A DNA stretch of 64,000 nucleotides from Fulvia fulva (taxonomy: Eukaryota; Ascomycota; Dothideomycetes; Mycosphaerellales; Mycosphaerellaceae). A model generated the notes under the pieces. It saw nothing but the letters and a program-made list of their open reading frames with translations, searched no databases and was not told the DNA's origin. How positions within the stretch are numbered: the stretch's first letter is position 1; every line of letters begins with the position of its first letter. The stretch is from positions 1,674,001 to 1,738,000 of the forward strand of contig NC_063015.1 in NCBI RefSeq assembly GCF_020509005.1, written 5' to 3'. The translations under genes and the position numbers were made by a program. Of the stretch, positions 41,505 to 53,940 are shown one piece after another.

Positions 41505-44500
41505 AGCTCGTCCTAGATGTCCTACTACTAGAGCGTTGTAATTCATTCTAATAAGCCGAGTCCGTAGGGCCTAGTTATCGGGTACCTATAGGCTCTAGCT
41601 ATTATACTAGTTTCGTATATATAACATATTACTATCTACCTTATAGTACGTAGGGTATATCTTCGCCTTCTATAAGAGTAGGGGGATAGTACTATCTTTC
41701 CGTAGTATCTTAATTACCGCCTTAAGTTCTTAGTCTAGGGCGTAAGTAGTCGTTATACGGTACTCTAGTTTAGCTTCGACTTCGGCTTCGTTCGTAGTCT
41801 ATACTTCCTAAGCTAGTACTAGCTATGTTTATAGTACCTATTCTAGTTCTAAAATAAACTCGATTGCTTTAGGATTTAGGGGAGTCGTCGTCTCTTCTTC
41901 TTCGGGCGTATCTTCGATAGTAGCTCGTATAGAGTCGATCTTAAGGAATCGCTCTAGCGGAAGCAATGTCTAATACTAGTACTAATTCCTCGGATCGTCC
42001 ACCCCCTACGGAAGGTCTTAGCTACGTCTAGCTAGGCTATCTAGCTTCGTTCCTTATATACCTAGGCGGTATATAATCTAGAAGTTGAATTATAATAGAA
42101 ATTCTGCCTATCGCGCTTACCGGCGATTTAGCTACTTCGTAGTCATAAAATACTCGAGGTTCTTATAGTCTATAAACACTTTGACTAGATCGCCGTTCTC
42201 GTCTACTTCGTACGTAAGCTCCGGGCGCTACTCTTCGAATGCTTTAATAATCGCGAGGAGTTCCTTATCGTAGATCTTATAATTATACTCCTAGGGGCTT
42301 AGCTTCTTCGAATAGAAAGCTATAGGATGTAACACTCCCTACTCGTCGTATTATAAGAGCACACCTATATTAATAAAGTCTAAGGAGTTAGTCTCGACGA
42401 CGGTCTATCTACCCGGTATATAGTATACTAGTATACCCGCCTTACTAAACGCTACTTTTAACGCCTCGAATGCCCTCTAGCAATCATTAGTCTAGTTAAT
42501 TCTACGGTTCTTATAATTACTAGGCCTATCTAACTTCGTTAGGTTAGTTAATAGGGATGTAATACGAGAGAAGGCCTCGATAAACCTACGGTAGAAGTTC
42601 GCGAATCCTAGGAAGGCTTAGATATCTTTAAGATTAGTTAGTACTTCCTAGGTTATATACATTCCAATTTCTCCGGGGCTATCTCGATGCCCTAGGGTGT
42701 AATAATAAGGCCTAGATATTTTATACGTTCCTAGTAGAACTCGGACTTATCGATATTAATAGTAAGCCCGGTATCTCGTAGCTTAATTAATACCTTTCGT
42801 ACGTATTCGACGTATTCCTCTAGAGTGTCGCTAAAGATAAGGACGTTATCTAGATATACTAATATAAAGTTATCTAGATGTTCCTATAGAACCTTATTAA
42901 TATACGACTAAAAGGTTACGGGTCCGTTATAGAGGCCGAACGGTAATACGAGGCATTCGTATATACCGTAGCATATTACGAAAGCTATTAGCTACTCGTG
43001 CCCTTCCGCGATACGTAACTTATTAAAGGCTACTATAATATCTAGTTTTATAAAGTACTTCTTTCCGTATATACGGTTAAGCGTTTCCTATATTAATAGA
43101 ATGGGATAGCGATTCTTAATAGTAATAGCGTTTAGCCTACGGTAGTTAATATATACTCGTAGCCCTCCTCTAGGCTTTCTTACTACTAATACCGGTGCCG
43201 GTAACTAGCTTATTTTCTAACCGGCCTTACGTACCTTACCTTCTAAAGTCTGTTCGAGTAACTATTTCTTAACGGCTTTATTCTCCTTCTCGGCTAGTCC
43301 GTATAGCTTTCGGTATAGCGGTTCTTAAGGTCTACCGGGTTTGATATAAATCTCGTAGTTAATACCTAGTCGGTAAGGTAGGAGTCCCTCGTAGTCCTTT
43401 ACTAAGAAAGTATCTATGATGTCGTAGTATATAGGCGGGAGCTTCTCTTTAGGATTGTGGTTAAACTGCTTGTTTAAGAACTAATCTAGGTCATTAGCTA
43501 CTATCGCGCTTAGTTTAAGGCTATTATCGTTATTATCGTTATCCTCGCGCCCCGTAGGCATAATATAGAAGTACTCGGCCCTAGGCCGGTACGCGTACAT
43601 CTCGTATACGCGCTACGAGACTTCCTAGTAATCTACCTCTTTATCTACCTCTAGAGCGGACATATCTAGCTCCGCTCCTCTAGCTATAAATCCTACTAAC
43701 TCGCTAGTAAAGGGCTTTAGTCTATATTTCGTTCTGCCGATATAGTTTAGAGATTATACTATTGTCGATGTCTTATTATATAGATAGTAATCGAAGTAGT
43801 AGTTAGATCTAAACGCCACCTCGCTAGTTTCCTAGAAGATGTTCGGGTTATACGCGGAGAGCTACGGTAGTCTAAAGACGATGTCGTATTCGAGGTCGGT
43901 AACGTAGTATAGTATTTGCTCGTAATAACCGCCGATAACTACGTCTATAAGGGCTATATATATGATCTAATGCGCTATAGCCGATCTATCTCTTAGTATT
44001 AATTGTCTATTCTTTATTAAAGGGATTAAGGGGGTTATATATTTACGTATAAATTTCTAATTAAGAAAGAGAGAGGTAGAGGTAGAATCTATAAGGCCGC
44101 GAGCCTTTTTATATTATATCGTTACGGGTAATACTATATAAGGGTATATAGCTAGTTGTTGTTTATCTAGTATATATACCGATATCTTAAGCTCCTTACT
44201 ATAGTCCGTCTCTTATATTCTATATCTCTTAATCTTATACTCTTTCTGTCTTAGAGAGTTCGGTTACTAACCGCTATCTACTATACTTAGGTAGCGGTCG
44301 TACCATTTCCCTATTACTATAGGTCGGTAGTCGCCGTCGTAACTATATATCGGGTATTCGGGGTTCGTTTGTACGTACGAGCCTATACGGTAGCGGTAGT
44401 ACTTACCCTACTTCTTAAGGTCCTTACGCTACTTACGGTTTAATAAAGGTAGGTTCTATAAGTAAACCGGTAGGTCCTCCTTCTTCTTCGTACCTACGTA

Positions 44501-46213
44501 TTATAGTAGTCGCTAGACAATTATAGCGGTCGTACTAGTAGCTACGGCGCCTACGGTATTACTACCGCCCTATACGCCGTTATTATTCGAATTAGGGTTA
44601 CTACGTAGGCGCTCCTTCTATAGATATAGTCGGTCGGTCTCGTAGAAGCTCTTATCTAATACCGTATATTCCTTAATAACATCCTATATATCGTATAAGC
44701 GTCTATCTACTTCCCTATCGCCGAAAGTCTTAATAAAGTACTTACGGTTTAGGCGGTTACGAAATAGCATTAGCTTAGTCTCGTCGGTCTACTCTATCTA
44801 AGTACGTAGCTTCGAGTAGCGAGCGTAGAAGGTAATAAAGGTCTCGCTCTACTCCTACTTATAGGTAGCGATAGTAACTATAGCCTTAGTTCCTTCGTTA
44901 CGGGTACCGTACTAGCGCGTTATCTAATCTAGTAGTTCTTTACTAGTCTTAAACTCGTTAAATAATTATTATCTAGGTACGGGGATCCTCGGCTTAATAC
45001 TTCTCTAAGGGTCACCCTATATCTATCTATATACAAAACGTAGGCCGTCTACCTCGGAGCGGAAAGTAGTTATAGTTAGCTTAAGAAGTACGCTACTATA
45101 CTAACTATCGAAGTTAGGGTCGTTATCGTTCTTAAAGTACTTCGGGTTAGGCACGCCCTTACTAACCTCGATACCGCGTATTAGAGTACGGTTAATAGTA
45201 AATAGGCGTTCTAAAAGTTCGGTTAGGGGAGTCTATATACGGGTATTACGCGCTCGAGAGTCGCGACCGTTATTATTATTAGGTCGTAGACGGTTTCTAT
45301 TACGTCCTCGGTCGTTATTACTATTACCGTTATTATTATCGTTACTACTACCTCCGCCGCTACCGCCTCTACTAGTAGCTTTACGATACTTACGTATTAG
45401 CTACTCGAGTAAAGTCTCGCGCGGAGATAAGTAGGAGGGTCGGCGACTAGAGCAACCCCTACCTCTATTCTATATACTGTCTTTAGTAGCTTAGAGTCGA
45501 GTCTTTAGATCGTTAACCTCCTTCTATAGAGCCTAGTTCTTAGCTTTAGCATCCTATACCTTCTTCTTCTCCTTTCTATAAATCTCGCTAAATTGCTTAT
45601 ATAGGTTATTAGCCTCCCTATACTTCTTCTCTACCTCTTATAACTTTGCTAGGTTACAATCCTTCTTACTCTTAAGGTCTACGGCCATCTTCTATATTAT
45701 AGCCTCCTCGCTTTATAGCATCTTATAGGTACGGTTATACTCGGTATATAGCGTAGTATACTAGGTGTTCTAGAGGTTGTTAGCTCGCTCTATTATATCG
45801 AGTTGTCTACCTTTAGTGATCGCTATATTCACTACCTATAGTACGAAGTCGTAGGTAGTCTTTAGGTACTAGGATACGAGGGTCGTAAGTTTATCTAGTA
45901 TAACATTCTAGTATTTAGATACGAGAATATACTCTACCTCGTCGAGTAATAGGTATACCTCGTCTAGGTCCCCTTCGAGCTTAAATTCGAACAGTTCTAT
46001 AAAGTTAATCGTACTACCTTCCTCTTACTCGAAGGCTTTCTAGTAAGCTTTATTAATTTCCTATTCTAGTGCGATACCGGTATCTACTATAACCCGCCGG
46101 TTATCGCCCTATATCTAACTCTAAGGAAAAGAGGAGAGGTCGGGGAAAAGAGATATACGCTACTTACCTTTACTCTTAGGCTTTAGTAGCGGTAGTATGC
46201 CGCCGTTCGTCTA
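41505..46213 (-). pseudogene. Gypsy-2 gag and pol N-terminal remnant
   Basis: Minus-strand copy of gypsy-1 sequence: leader and gag (about 46213-44300, with the coiled coil near 45720-45500), protease (about 44200-43650), RT (about 43450-42550, YLDN near 42865-42850) and RNase H (about 42400-42080). It continues to 41505, equivalent to about 25935 of gypsy-1. Dense TAG/TAA throughout. Confidence 0.78.
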
Positions 46214-46446
46214 TGTTAAGAACATACAGGCCGTAGGACAAGCATGTGGGTGTGGGTGTGTCATGTGATAGATCACGTGACTAGGGTTTGCTAGCCTATA
46301 GGCTAGTAAACATCCGGACACCTAGCATCCACCTACACTAACACCGGCGATACTGTATATAGATACACGCTATCCTATTAGGTCCTTCTTCGTCTTTCGT
46401 GTGATCCGCCGTCTTCCACTACTACGCAACTCGTACCTGTTTAACA
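46214..46446 (+). repeat. Copia-2 5' LTR
   Basis: Begins TGTTAAGAACATACAGG and ends CCTGTTTAACA; the primer site GGTTATGAGCCCGGG follows directly. Confidence 0.9.
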
Positions 46447-46950
46447 GGTTATGAGCCCGGGTTAGCAACTCGGTGTTTCACCCTCGACAAAGTCGTATTG
46501 GAGTTATTCCTCTTCAGAACAAAAGGAAGGCAGACTGGAGGCCGCACCCGCCTTGTATAGGAAGCTACAGCCGTGCTGTAGGTGTATATAAGACGTGAAA
46601 GAGCCTAGTAAGGCACTGTTAGACTCCGAGTTAGGGAGCCTGTGCTAATACCTTAGACAAGCGGGCGAGCTTACTGAGAAGAGTCGCTCTCCGGACATCG
46701 CGTTCGTATCGACTAACTGTTCATTCTAAGAGAGCCGTAGTGTCTCAAAAACCCCCTCTGCTAAGAGAGTTACGCTACAGTGTCTTAGCACTAACACTAT
46801 CCTTACGACCGACTTTCCTCGCTTTCTAGTGGACAGCCATTCTCTCCACTATCAACCTCGCGTTCGGTTCACCTCCTATCGATCCAATCGCGTACGACCG
46901 AATACATCCTGTTACCTAAGGGCAGCCAACCTGTCCCTTAACTTACAAAA

Positions 46951-49900
46951 ATGGAGAACGAGACTAGGTTCACAAGAAAGAGAGCAGCACCTCTTCTGAC
47001 AAGAGAGAACCACGAAACATGGTTCAAGCTGATGAGAATACACCTGGTATCAAAGCAGGTGGACTGGGTCCTCGAGGACATCATTACGGACATTCCCGCT
47101 ATAACCCTAGCGACACCCTCTACATCATCGGAGTCATCCCTTCCTTTAGATTAAGCGATAAGGAAGGCATCGTACAGACGGCACAATGTAACGGCCCTGT
47201 ATAAGATGTACATCTGTCTGTCGACAGATGACCAAGAGATGACATACGAGATCCGGCATACGAAGGAGTTGTAGGAATGGGCTGAAGCCAAATACAAGAG
47301 AAGACTTCTCGCTACTAGAAGAAGTTTGCTTCAGCAATACACCAATTTCGTGATGACAGAGGACCAGTCAATAGATGACGCCTAGCAGGAGCTTAGCTCA
47401 ATTGTAAGGAGGGCTGTTTCAATCTCGCCTTAGTTCTAAGACATCAAGACTGAGGACAGAAAGATCCAGCAACTCTTAGCAGCTCTGCTAGACTCATTTG
47501 GCTCAATTCGCGATGCAATTGATGCCCAGGTGAATCTCTCACCACAAGACATTCTTGCAATCCTTAGGGAGAAGCAAGAATTAATGATTCATCAAGGGAC
47601 AGCTATGTTCGCTAAGAAGGGTTTCCAGGGCAAGCTCACGTGCCATCTCTGCAATGGTGACCATTTTATGAGCAAGTGCCTACACCTTTCTGCAGCTCAG
47701 TAGGCTGTTAGGAACAAGGACAAACTAGCTAGGGTTACCTACCCTGCTAAGAGACAACCGTCACCACCTCGTAGGAGGTCATCATCACCAAACCTTCGTG
47801 ATGTCCTCAAGGTGATGACGGACCTTGCAAAGCAGATAAAGGAGAGCCGCAAGCCAAAGGCCTCCTCTAGTAAGCCTACAAGGGCCTATGCGACCCAGGA
47901 AGACGCATCAGACTCTGAGATACTATCAGAAGATGATGATGTTAATGAGGTTGCCTATTCCACTATAGAAGCCAAAGGCAAGTACCCCTCGTCCGAGTGG
48001 TTGCTTAACTCTTGTGCATCATCACATATAACTGACCAAGATTCACTATTTAGGACACTGAAGCCTCTTCAAAAGAGGAAGTGGATCAAGGTTGGGGGTG
48101 GCTATCTATAAGCTACACATATAGGAAGTGCAGTAATAGGTAGTCCTTCTAGAAAGCAAATTGTCTTAGAAAATGTCCTATTTGTTCCTGGCCTTAGAGT
48201 TAGTCTTGTTTCGTGGAATCAGTTCAGCCAACAGTTTGCTGTCTAACCACCCAGTTTCACCCTAAAATCCTTGTCTAGTAAACCCGTTGTCCAGACCAAA
48301 CTTCGAGGAGGAGTACCGTTTATCCACTCGATCTCGGAAATTCTTGAGCCACAGCATGCTAGCATACTCTCTTAAGAACGTGACGGTACCGCTATGGCTA
48401 ACACTGAGTCCGAAGATCAGTAGGAGCTATGGCATAGAAGATGTGCACACCTTGGCAAGGGACTGCTAAGAAACCTATATAGAGTCACTAACAAGAAAGA
48501 TCCTATTCCTGTTCCTTCTGAACACCAGAATTGCAAGGTCTGCTCCCTTGCAAACATGAGGAAGTTCAAAGGACCTGCTATAGAGAGGAAAGGGGAGAGG
48601 CTGGCCCTCATCTCCATTGACATCTATGGGCCTTTTCAGGGCGCAGTCTCTAGGCTAGGATACAAATATTGGCTTGAGATTGTAGACAACTTCTCTAGGA
48701 AGAAGTGGGTAATCCCTTTGAAGGCTAGGAGCGACGCTCCTGCAGCCCTACGGGATTGGAAGGTCTAGGCAGAACGGCAGTCAAGGTGCTTTCTGTCTAC
48801 GATCCGCAGTGATGGTATAAAGGAAATTCTCGCCTTGCTAAAAGAGTGGGAGAAGGAGTTTGGCACTCAGATGGACACAACTAATGCCTACAACTCTCTT
48901 CAAAATGGACCTGTGGAAAAGTCAATTCAAGCCTCTAAGAACACAGTCCGGGCTATGCTTGAAGACTCTGGCATGCTAGTTGAGTTCTGGCCAGAAGCTT
49001 TGTAAGCACAGACTATGATCAGAAACAGACTGCCTAATGGTCCGATCATTGATAGTATTGCTCTTTCACCAGAAGAAGCCTTTACTAGCCAAGTACCGTC
49101 AGTCGACCATTTCCGCGTCTAGGGATGCAAAGCTGTGGTCTATATAGACCCAAGAGCCCAACCTCAAGGCTTGAGGAGAGACAAGTTGATAAACCGAGGA
49201 AAAGAAGCCGTGTTTATGGGCTACTCAGAAAACACTACAAAACAATGGCTGTTCTAGGATCCCGATATAAAAGCAATAAAAGCGTATAGTCACGTCGACT
49301 AGTTTGAGAATGAGAAGGGGGGAGATATAGATCTTGGTATCACCTTCACTAACCAGCCGAGTCGAGCGCCATAGCGCAATCCTGTTAGGAGGAAGCCCTT
49401 TAGGGCGAACTTTTCCGATAGGGGATTATTAGAGACACCGTTACGAAGGCCAGGAGAAAATATTGAGGCGGTTTCAACACTGTCGAAGGCCGATAACGGT
49501 GGATCTATACAGAACCTACCTAAGTCATCAACACTATAGCAACCGCTGTTTGTGTAACTTCCCCCTCCCCCAAAGGACATTAGGGAATACCAGAAGTTTG
49601 GAGATCAGGGTACTCTAATGAAAGAAAAAGAAGATGTCGTTCAGTTCGACCCATCCGAACACCTAGCGCCACCTCAGGTTGTAGGCAACAAGAGGTCAAG
49701 GGGGGACGGAGATAATAACTCTAAAGAGCATAAGGCTAAACACTATAAGGCTCTTATCGCCTAGATGTTCCATCTAGACCCTATAATGAGCTAGGTAGAG
49801 GAGATTCTAAACGACGTAGAAGAACATACATTTGCTACTATTAGGTAGGCTATAGCCTATCAGTAGGAAGTGCTAATCCCAAAGTCCTATAAGGCAGCCG

Positions 49901-51471
49901 TAGGAGACCCCGAATAGGGACATATATAGAGAGAGGCAATCGAGAACGAACTTATTGCCTTAGTAAGCAACAACACCTAGGAAGCAGTTGTACCGCCAAA
50001 GGGTACGAATCTAATTACTTCTAGGTAGGTCTTTAATGTGAAAAGAATGATTAGTGGAGCCATTAAGAAGTTCAAGGCAAGACTAGTTACAAGAGGGTTT
50101 ACACAGAAATATAGGGTTGACTTCGAAGAGACCTTTGCACCTACTGTTAGACATAATACTCTCCGAGTATTCATAGCAGTAGTGTGTAAGAGAGATCTCG
50201 AGATGCACCTAGTGGATGTGAATAATGCTTTTACCTAAAGCAGCCTTCTTAAAGACATCTATATAATCCCACCCCTAGGAGTTGAAGCACCTCTAAACAT
50301 AGTGTTTAAGGTCCTACGAAGCCTTTATAGGCTTAAGTAAGTAGCTAGAGACTGGAACAAGCTCTATATTACGAAGCTAGAGAAGATTAGATTTACCTAG
50401 TCCTAGGTAGATCTATGCCTACTTATCTATACGGATAGAGACCTTATAGTCCTTACCTATATAGATGACATACCTATTGTAGCTCCGAAGCTGTCAGATG
50501 TTCAGTGGTTTAAGGCTGAGCTTAGAAAAGTGTTTAAGATTAAAGATCTTAGTGAACCTACGAAGATCCTTAGAATAAGGATTATAAGAGACAGGTCCTA
50601 AGGCACTTTGAAGCTTGATCAAGGACACTATATCCACGCTAACTTAGCCAAGATGAACATAGCTAGAGAGAAGGCTACGCCAACCTACTCACCTATAGAG
50701 AGCTACGAGTATTTAGTGCCTACGGTACCTATAGATAAGAGGTGTAACAAACAGGATTACTAGAGCTACAATAGTACCTAGATGTAGCTAATAACAATGA
50801 TAAGGCCAGACTTAGCATTCCCCCTTAGAAGAATTAGCTCATTTGTTGCTGATCCCTCGTAGTAGTATATAAAGGCTTTGAAGAAGCTCTCCCGATACCT
50901 ACGGTCGTACCTAGACCTAGGTCTTATGTATAGAAAGGGAGGGGGCAATCTCTAGGGATACTCGGACTCTGACTACGCTATAGACAAAGTGGATAGAGTC
51001 TTAATTCTAGGATACGTGTGGTTCCTTTATAGATCACCTGTGTCCTAGATAAGTAGGAAGCAGAAGTCTATTATAATATCAACAATAGAAGCTGAGTTCA
51101 TAGCTATAAACGTAGCCGCAAAGTAGTCACAATTTCTTGCTGCTATCCTTAGGGAAATGGGGTGCCTAGAACTGGTGGGAAAGAGCTCTTTCTAGCCGAG
51201 TGTAAGGGTAAGCAAGGGCACTATTAACGAGCTAAGGCTAGTCAAGCTTATAGGTGATAACTAAGCCGCTTTAACACTTGTTAAAGATGCCTATATGTAT
51301 AAAAGGTCAAAGCATATTGATGTTGTATATAACTATGTCAGACATCTCTAGTAGTAGAAGAAGATTATAGTGGACTACTACTATATAAAGGACATAGCTA
51401 CTAATAGGTTAACAAAGCCCCTTAATAGCTAGCAGTTCCAAAACTTTGTAAGGTAGCTCTAGCTTCCGTAA
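46951..51471 (+). pseudogene. Copia-2 Gag-Pol polyprotein, inactivated
   Basis: A single frame of 1507 codons from ATG 46951 to TAA 51471, matching copia-3 residue by residue but crowded with TAG/TAA (for example TAG 47272-47274 where copia-3 has TGG 54759-54761). Domains are as in copia-3. At 48292-48294 it keeps CAG where copia-3 has TAG, so it was not derived from the mutated copia-3. A few open pieces survive (46951-47154, 47812-48111, 48556-48768). Confidence 0.85.
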
Positions 51472-51506
51472 AGGGATTGTAGGAGACTATGTGGCCTAAG
51501 TAGGAG

Positions 51507-51740
51507 TGTTAAGAACATATAGGCCGCAGGACAAGCATGCGGGTGTGGGTGTGTCATGTGACTAGATCACGTGACTAGGGTTTGCCAGCCTATAGGCTAG
51601 CAAACATCCGGACACCTAGTATCTACCTACACTAACACCGGCGATACTATATATAGATACACGCTATCCTATTAGGTCCTTCTTCGTCTTTCGTATAATC
51701 CGCCGTCTTCTACTACTACGTAACTCGTACCTATTTAATA
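51507..51740 (+). repeat. Copia-2 3' LTR
   Basis: Begins TGTTAAGAACATATAGG after the purine tract TAGGAG; ends CTATTTAATA. It is more mutated than the 5' LTR. Confidence 0.9.
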
Positions 51741-51993
51741 GTCTATAAAGTTATATTATCTAGGTTCGGGGGAGGCGTAACGATACCTATTTCCTAACTG
51801 TCTACGAGCGCGCGACTACCTACTAATAATATCGCCGCGTTACGTTCTCTAGGTATTTACGCGCTATACGCCTTACCGTATTCTATATTCTAATACGACT
51901 CTACGCGTCCTTCGAGTTCTATAGTTCTATCTATTCCTATTATTACGCGTCCCTTACCTAGATCCGCGATCTAGGTAGGGTAGTAGAACAAAC
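51741..51993 (-). other. Gypsy-2 untranslated leader and primer site
   Basis: Region between gypsy-2's 5' LTR and gag, cut by copia-2. GTAGAACAA at 51983-51991 (plus strand) is complementary to LTR bases 52035-52043, 2 nt from the LTR edge, the same layout as in gypsy-1. Confidence 0.65.
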
Positions 51994-52179
51994 TATAAGG
52001 GCGCGCGTACCGTAGAGTCCGAATAAGAGAGTTGTTGTTCTACGAAGCTACGAAAGAGGAGCGCGAGGCGCGGCGAAGTTATAAAGTATAAAGCTAAGCC
52101 GCGCTAACCCGATACGGAAGGTCCGCGGTTTACCCGGGCTAACGTAGCTATAGTAAGGGGTCGCGGGCTACCCGTAACA
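51994..52179 (-). repeat. Gypsy-2 5' LTR
   Basis: 186 bp, inverted; two bases longer than the other copies in the AAGTATAAAG stretch. Confidence 0.88.
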
Positions 52180-52189
52180 GCTTATAACC

Positions 52190-52597
52190 TATTCAATAGG
52201 TATAGTATATATATATACGGAAGTTAGGATACGTAATAGGGAAGGAGGAAGGACTAATATAGTATACGAAGGTATATAGTAGAACAGTATTTAGTACTAA
52301 AGGTATCTCTACTATCGGTATAGAGACTACGTCTCTTATACCTATATAGAGGGATATTGCTCTAGTCCTAGTTCTATTTTACTACGCCTTATCGGTTTTA
52401 CCTATATCTTATCCTACGACGGTAGTTCCTCCGATAGTCTCGTACTAACTAGCTAAGCGACTTTAGGTCCTCTAAGTCGCTCCTACTATTCGTACGATAT
52501 CTCGGTAGTATTACCGTACTATTGTCTCGACTAGCTTAGTATATACTAAGTTAGTCTTAGTACCGTACGACATGCCTACTAACCTATATTCGTAATA
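52190..52597 (-). repeat. Copia-1 5' LTR
   Basis: 408 bp, matching 14529-14938. The primer-site side (GGTTATAAGC on the minus strand) faces gypsy-2; the outer edge is followed by CTAGT. Confidence 0.85.
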
Positions 52598-52876
52598 CTA
52601 GTCTTAAATTTAATATAGTCTCCTAGTTTCTAGTAATTCTTAGTTAATAGGGACAGTCTCCTACTAACTCTAGACAATCTATTTCTCTTAGTAGTAAAGC
52701 TAGGAATTAAGACTACTTTATATATATATATATTTATAGCTATATATTTAGCCTCTATTATAGATGTTACTATAGACTTTTGCTTCTTACTTATCTAAGA
52801 AACTAGTGCCCTATAGAGGAAGAAGATATACCTAAGGATTAAGACTCTATCTACTTTATCTATTATATAATTAGAA
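52598..52876 (-). pseudogene. Copia-0 RNase H remnant
   Basis: Minus-strand reading near 52876-52740 gives SNYIIDKVDRVLIL and KKQKSIVTSIIEAK, aligning with copia-3's SDYAMDKVDRVSIL and RKQKSVATSTMEAE. The match ends at LINE-3; upstream sequence resumes at 61263. Confidence 0.72.
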
Positions 52877-53691
52877 GGTCGACGACGAGAATCACCTATA
52901 CGTAGTATCGGCTACGAACCTCTCGTCTAGCTACGAGAGAGCTAAGTATTCTTACGCTAGAGCGTCGTAGGCGCGACGGGCGCGTAACGTAGGCGAAGCC
53001 GCGGCGAATAGAGGACTACTAGTAAAACGGGTATAAAAACTATCCGACGAGCGTGTACTCGTATCGGGAGCGAGTCCCTCTTCTTTCTACGTATAAGAAG
53101 GGCGCGGAACCGTGGCCTATACGCTCGATAGGACACCTCTAGTATAAGTACAGAATTTTCACCTCCGGAGACCGTAAACCGAGCGGGCTAAGCGACGAAC
53201 ATTAGACGAGCGGACTATAGAACAACAACTAAGCGGACTATACGACGGCGTCGAGCGGACTACGAAACAATCTAGTGTTTACTAGCGGGCAATACGGTAG
53301 GTAGGTAGACACGCGACGATGCCTATAAGGGCCTATTAAACACCCGGTATAGGAACGAGGGTTTTGCCTAAGGCACTACCTGTCCCGCTACATAACGTAC
53401 CTAGTCTAATATAGTAGATTGCGACGAGGAAAAGACGATAGCCTAAGCAAGGAAAAGACGGCTATTAGGACGGAGAAAAGACGTATAATGTAAGTAGATT
53501 AGTTCTATAATCGGGGAGGATCGAGGGTAGGGTAATAAGGAACTTTATATTAGTTAGTAGGTAGAAACGTAAGGAGTACGCTACCCGGCGTAGTGTATAC
53601 CCCGAGCAAACCTACGAGGTATAGACGGCCGCTTTCTAGAGATAGGCTACGGTAACGCGAAGGGCGTCAAAACCTTAGGCGTAGTATATAC
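52877..53691 (+). repeat. LINE-3 5' segment with repeated GAGCGGACTA-like motif
   Basis: No protein features. Between about 53175 and 53290 the motif (G)AGCGG(A/G)CTA recurs about four times, and a CGAGG/GGAAAAGACG-type pattern recurs near 53420-53485. Probably the 5' UTR or promoter of the LINE. The core GAGCGGGCTA is also in the pogo terminal repeats. Confidence 0.4.
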
Positions 53692-53924
53692 TGTTGAGAA
53701 CATACAGGCCGCAGGACAAGCATGTAGGTGTGGGTGTGTCATGTGATAGATCACGTGACTAGGGTTTGCCAGCCTATAGGCTGGCAAACATCCGGACACC
53801 TAGCATCTACCTACACTAACACCGGCGATACTGTATGTAGATACACGCTATCCCATTAGGTCCTTCTTCGTCTTTTGTGTGATCCGCCGTCTTCCACTGC
53901 TGCGCAACTCGTACCTGTTTAACA
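53692..53924 (+). repeat. Copia-3 5' LTR with a 24-bp perfect palindrome
   Basis: TGTTGAGAACATACAGG to CCTGTTTAACA. At 53765-53788 the arms TTTGCCAGCC and GGCTGGCAAA flank TATA. A CACGTG E-box-like site precedes it. Confidence 0.93.
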
Positions 53925-53940
53925 GGTTATGAGCCCGGGT
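53925..53940 (+). other. Copia-3 primer-binding site (initiator tRNA-Met anticodon arm)
   Basis: GGTTATGAGCCCGGGT directly after the LTR. Its complement, CCGGGCTCATAACC, matches the CAU anticodon arm of initiator tRNA-Met, the primer used as a half-tRNA by Drosophila copia. Confidence 0.6.

Larger units (their letters stand above)
46214..51740 (+). mobile_element. Copia-2: Ty1/copia element, heavily RIP-mutated
   Basis: LTRs 46214-46446 (233 bp) and 51507-51740 (234 bp) with target duplication GTCTA (46209-46213 and 51741-51745). It is inserted in the leader of gypsy-2. The internal region is co-linear with copia-3 throughout, differing almost only by C-to-T and G-to-A. Confidence 0.92.
29136..52179 (-). 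mobile_element. Gypsy-2: second copy of the gypsy-1 family, split by insertions
   Basis: LTRs at 29136-29319 (184 bp, 3' LTR) and 51994-52179 (186 bp, 5' LTR), inverted relative to gypsy-1. Flanks GCTTT and GCTTA fit one 5-bp duplication with one mutation. Internal sequence survives at 29320-30690 and 41505-46213 plus 51741-51993. Between these lie a LINE complex (30695-41504) carrying gypsy-3, and copia-2 (46214-51740). Compared with gypsy-1, about 215 bp of integrase sequence (equivalent to 25935-26150) is missing at the LINE junction. Strongly RIP-mutated. Confidence 0.85.
14529..52597 (-). mobile_element. Copia-1: Ty1/copia element split by nested insertions
   Basis: LTRs of 410 and 408 bp at 14529-14938 and 52190-52597, flanked by the same 5-bp target duplication CTAGT (14524-14528 and 52598-52602). 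Internal copia sequence survives in three blocks (14939-19631, 27919-29135, 52180-52189) and reads on the minus strand. Inserted into it are a pogo element, gypsy-1 and gypsy-2. A primer-binding site like that of copia-2/3 (GGTTATAAGCCCGGG) was split by gypsy-2. All reading frames are destroyed by TAG/TAA. Total span is 38 kb, although the element itself was about 6 kb. Confidence 0.85.
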
